From Betaproteobacteria bacterium (GTDB lineage Bacteria; Pseudomonadota; Gammaproteobacteria; Burkholderiales; SG8-39), in contig VBCH01000232.1 in the NCBI GenBank assembly GCA_005884455.1, forward strand, positions 1 through 41,101: 41,101 nucleotides of DNA, in the 5' to 3' direction. The position numbers and the translations under genes are program-made. The notes under the pieces were generated by a model, which was given only the letters and a program-made list of their open reading frames with translations, was not told where the DNA came from and searched no databases. Below are positions 40,848 to 41,101 of this stretch, in pieces (within the stretch, counting starts at the first letter, position 1; each line of letters begins with the position of its first letter).

Positions 40848-41101
40848 ATGAAGCCGTTGCTCTTTGCGCTTGCCTTCGCGCTCGCCTGCTGCGCGAAGGC
40901 TCAAGGCCAGTCCTTTTCCGAGCTCGCCCTGGACGGCCGGCCCGAGCGCATCCAGCGGCTCGTCGCAGGGGCGAAGAAGGAAGGCGCGCTCACTCTCTAC
41001 ACCTCGATCCCGGAAAAGGACATGGCGGTGCTGACCGCCGATTTCGACAAGCGCTACGGCGTCAAGGTGAACGTCTGGCGGGCTTCCTCGGTCAAGGTCC
41101 T
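40848..41101 (+). CDS. ABC-type (Fe3+-like) substrate-binding protein, 3' truncated by window end
   Basis: The first 84 codons are present. A signal peptide (MKPLLFALAFALACCAKAQG) is followed by ERIQRLVAGAKKEGALTLYT and then SIPEKDMAVLTADFDKRYGV, the opening lobe of the Fe(3+)/phosphonate-type extracellular binding proteins (FutA/AfuA-like). The LTLYTS strand and a FDKRYGVKVNV segment are characteristic. A CC pair at the end of the signal could be a lipoprotein site but lacks a good lipobox. An ATG at 40837 runs into a stop after four codons. The ligand (iron or another small molecule) cannot be told from the fragment. Confidence 0.8.
   Translation, partial: MKPLLFALAFALACCAKAQGQSFSELALDGRPERIQRLVAGAKKEGALTLYTSIPEKDMAVLTADFDKRYGVKVNVWRASSVKV

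Overview
The window is high-GC chromosomal DNA that reads as Betaproteobacteria, most likely Burkholderiales-like. The main reason is six Bug-family (TctC-type) solute-binding proteins of the tripartite tricarboxylate transporter (TTT) class, an expansion typical of that group. No rRNA, tRNA, transposase, integrase or CRISPR array was recognised. Four unrelated secreted beta-propeller proteins are spread along the window.

Layout. 1-2.3 kb: the 3' part of a duplicated beta-propeller gene. 2.3-5.5 kb: a membrane-anchored patatin-like lipase (minus) divergent from a Tat-exported amidohydrolase (plus). 5.5-13.1 kb: a long minus-strand run read as M13 peptidase, second M13 peptidase, EamA exporter, Bug protein, two very small coupled ORFs, then an FMN-dependent 2-hydroxyacid dehydrogenase with a Tat-like signal and a CxxCH motif. 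13.2-17.5 kb: a plus-strand pair, OPT-family oligopeptide transporter and S46 dipeptidyl-peptidase. With the two M13 enzymes this looks like a peptide-scavenging module. 17.6-23.5 kb: a 52-residue basic protein, a small winged-helix protein, a GT2 glycosyltransferase, a GlcG/HbpS-like protein, a cupin, a FecR-domain protein, a virginiamycin-B-lyase-like propeller with a heme-c motif, and mscL. 23.5-28.1 kb: three Bug proteins around an isochorismatase-like hydrolase and an SDR dehydrogenase. 28.3-31.0 kb: an NHL-type propeller and a HupE/UreJ-like membrane protein.

31.05-35.92 kb: a compact accessory segment bounded by a 49-bp direct repeat (48/49 identical) of the 3' end of a Bug gene. It carries a small membrane protein, a sterol-desaturase/hydroxylase-family enzyme divergent from an ArsR-rhodanese fusion with a clear palindromic operator between them, a GFA-domain protein, and a YVTN propeller protein. 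It also holds several unexplained hairpins and short tandem repeats. This is the most island-like part of the window.

35.9-40.8 kb: a tightly coupled minus-strand five-gene operon (esterase, Bug, alpha/beta hydrolase, LLM flavin oxidoreductase, Bug). It looks like uptake plus oxidation or hydrolysis of an organic acid or ester. The last Bug gene has its N-terminus built from a triplicated 54-bp palindromic repeat. The window ends in the start of an ABC-type (iron-like) substrate-binding protein. All functional calls rest on motifs read by eye; no database search was run.
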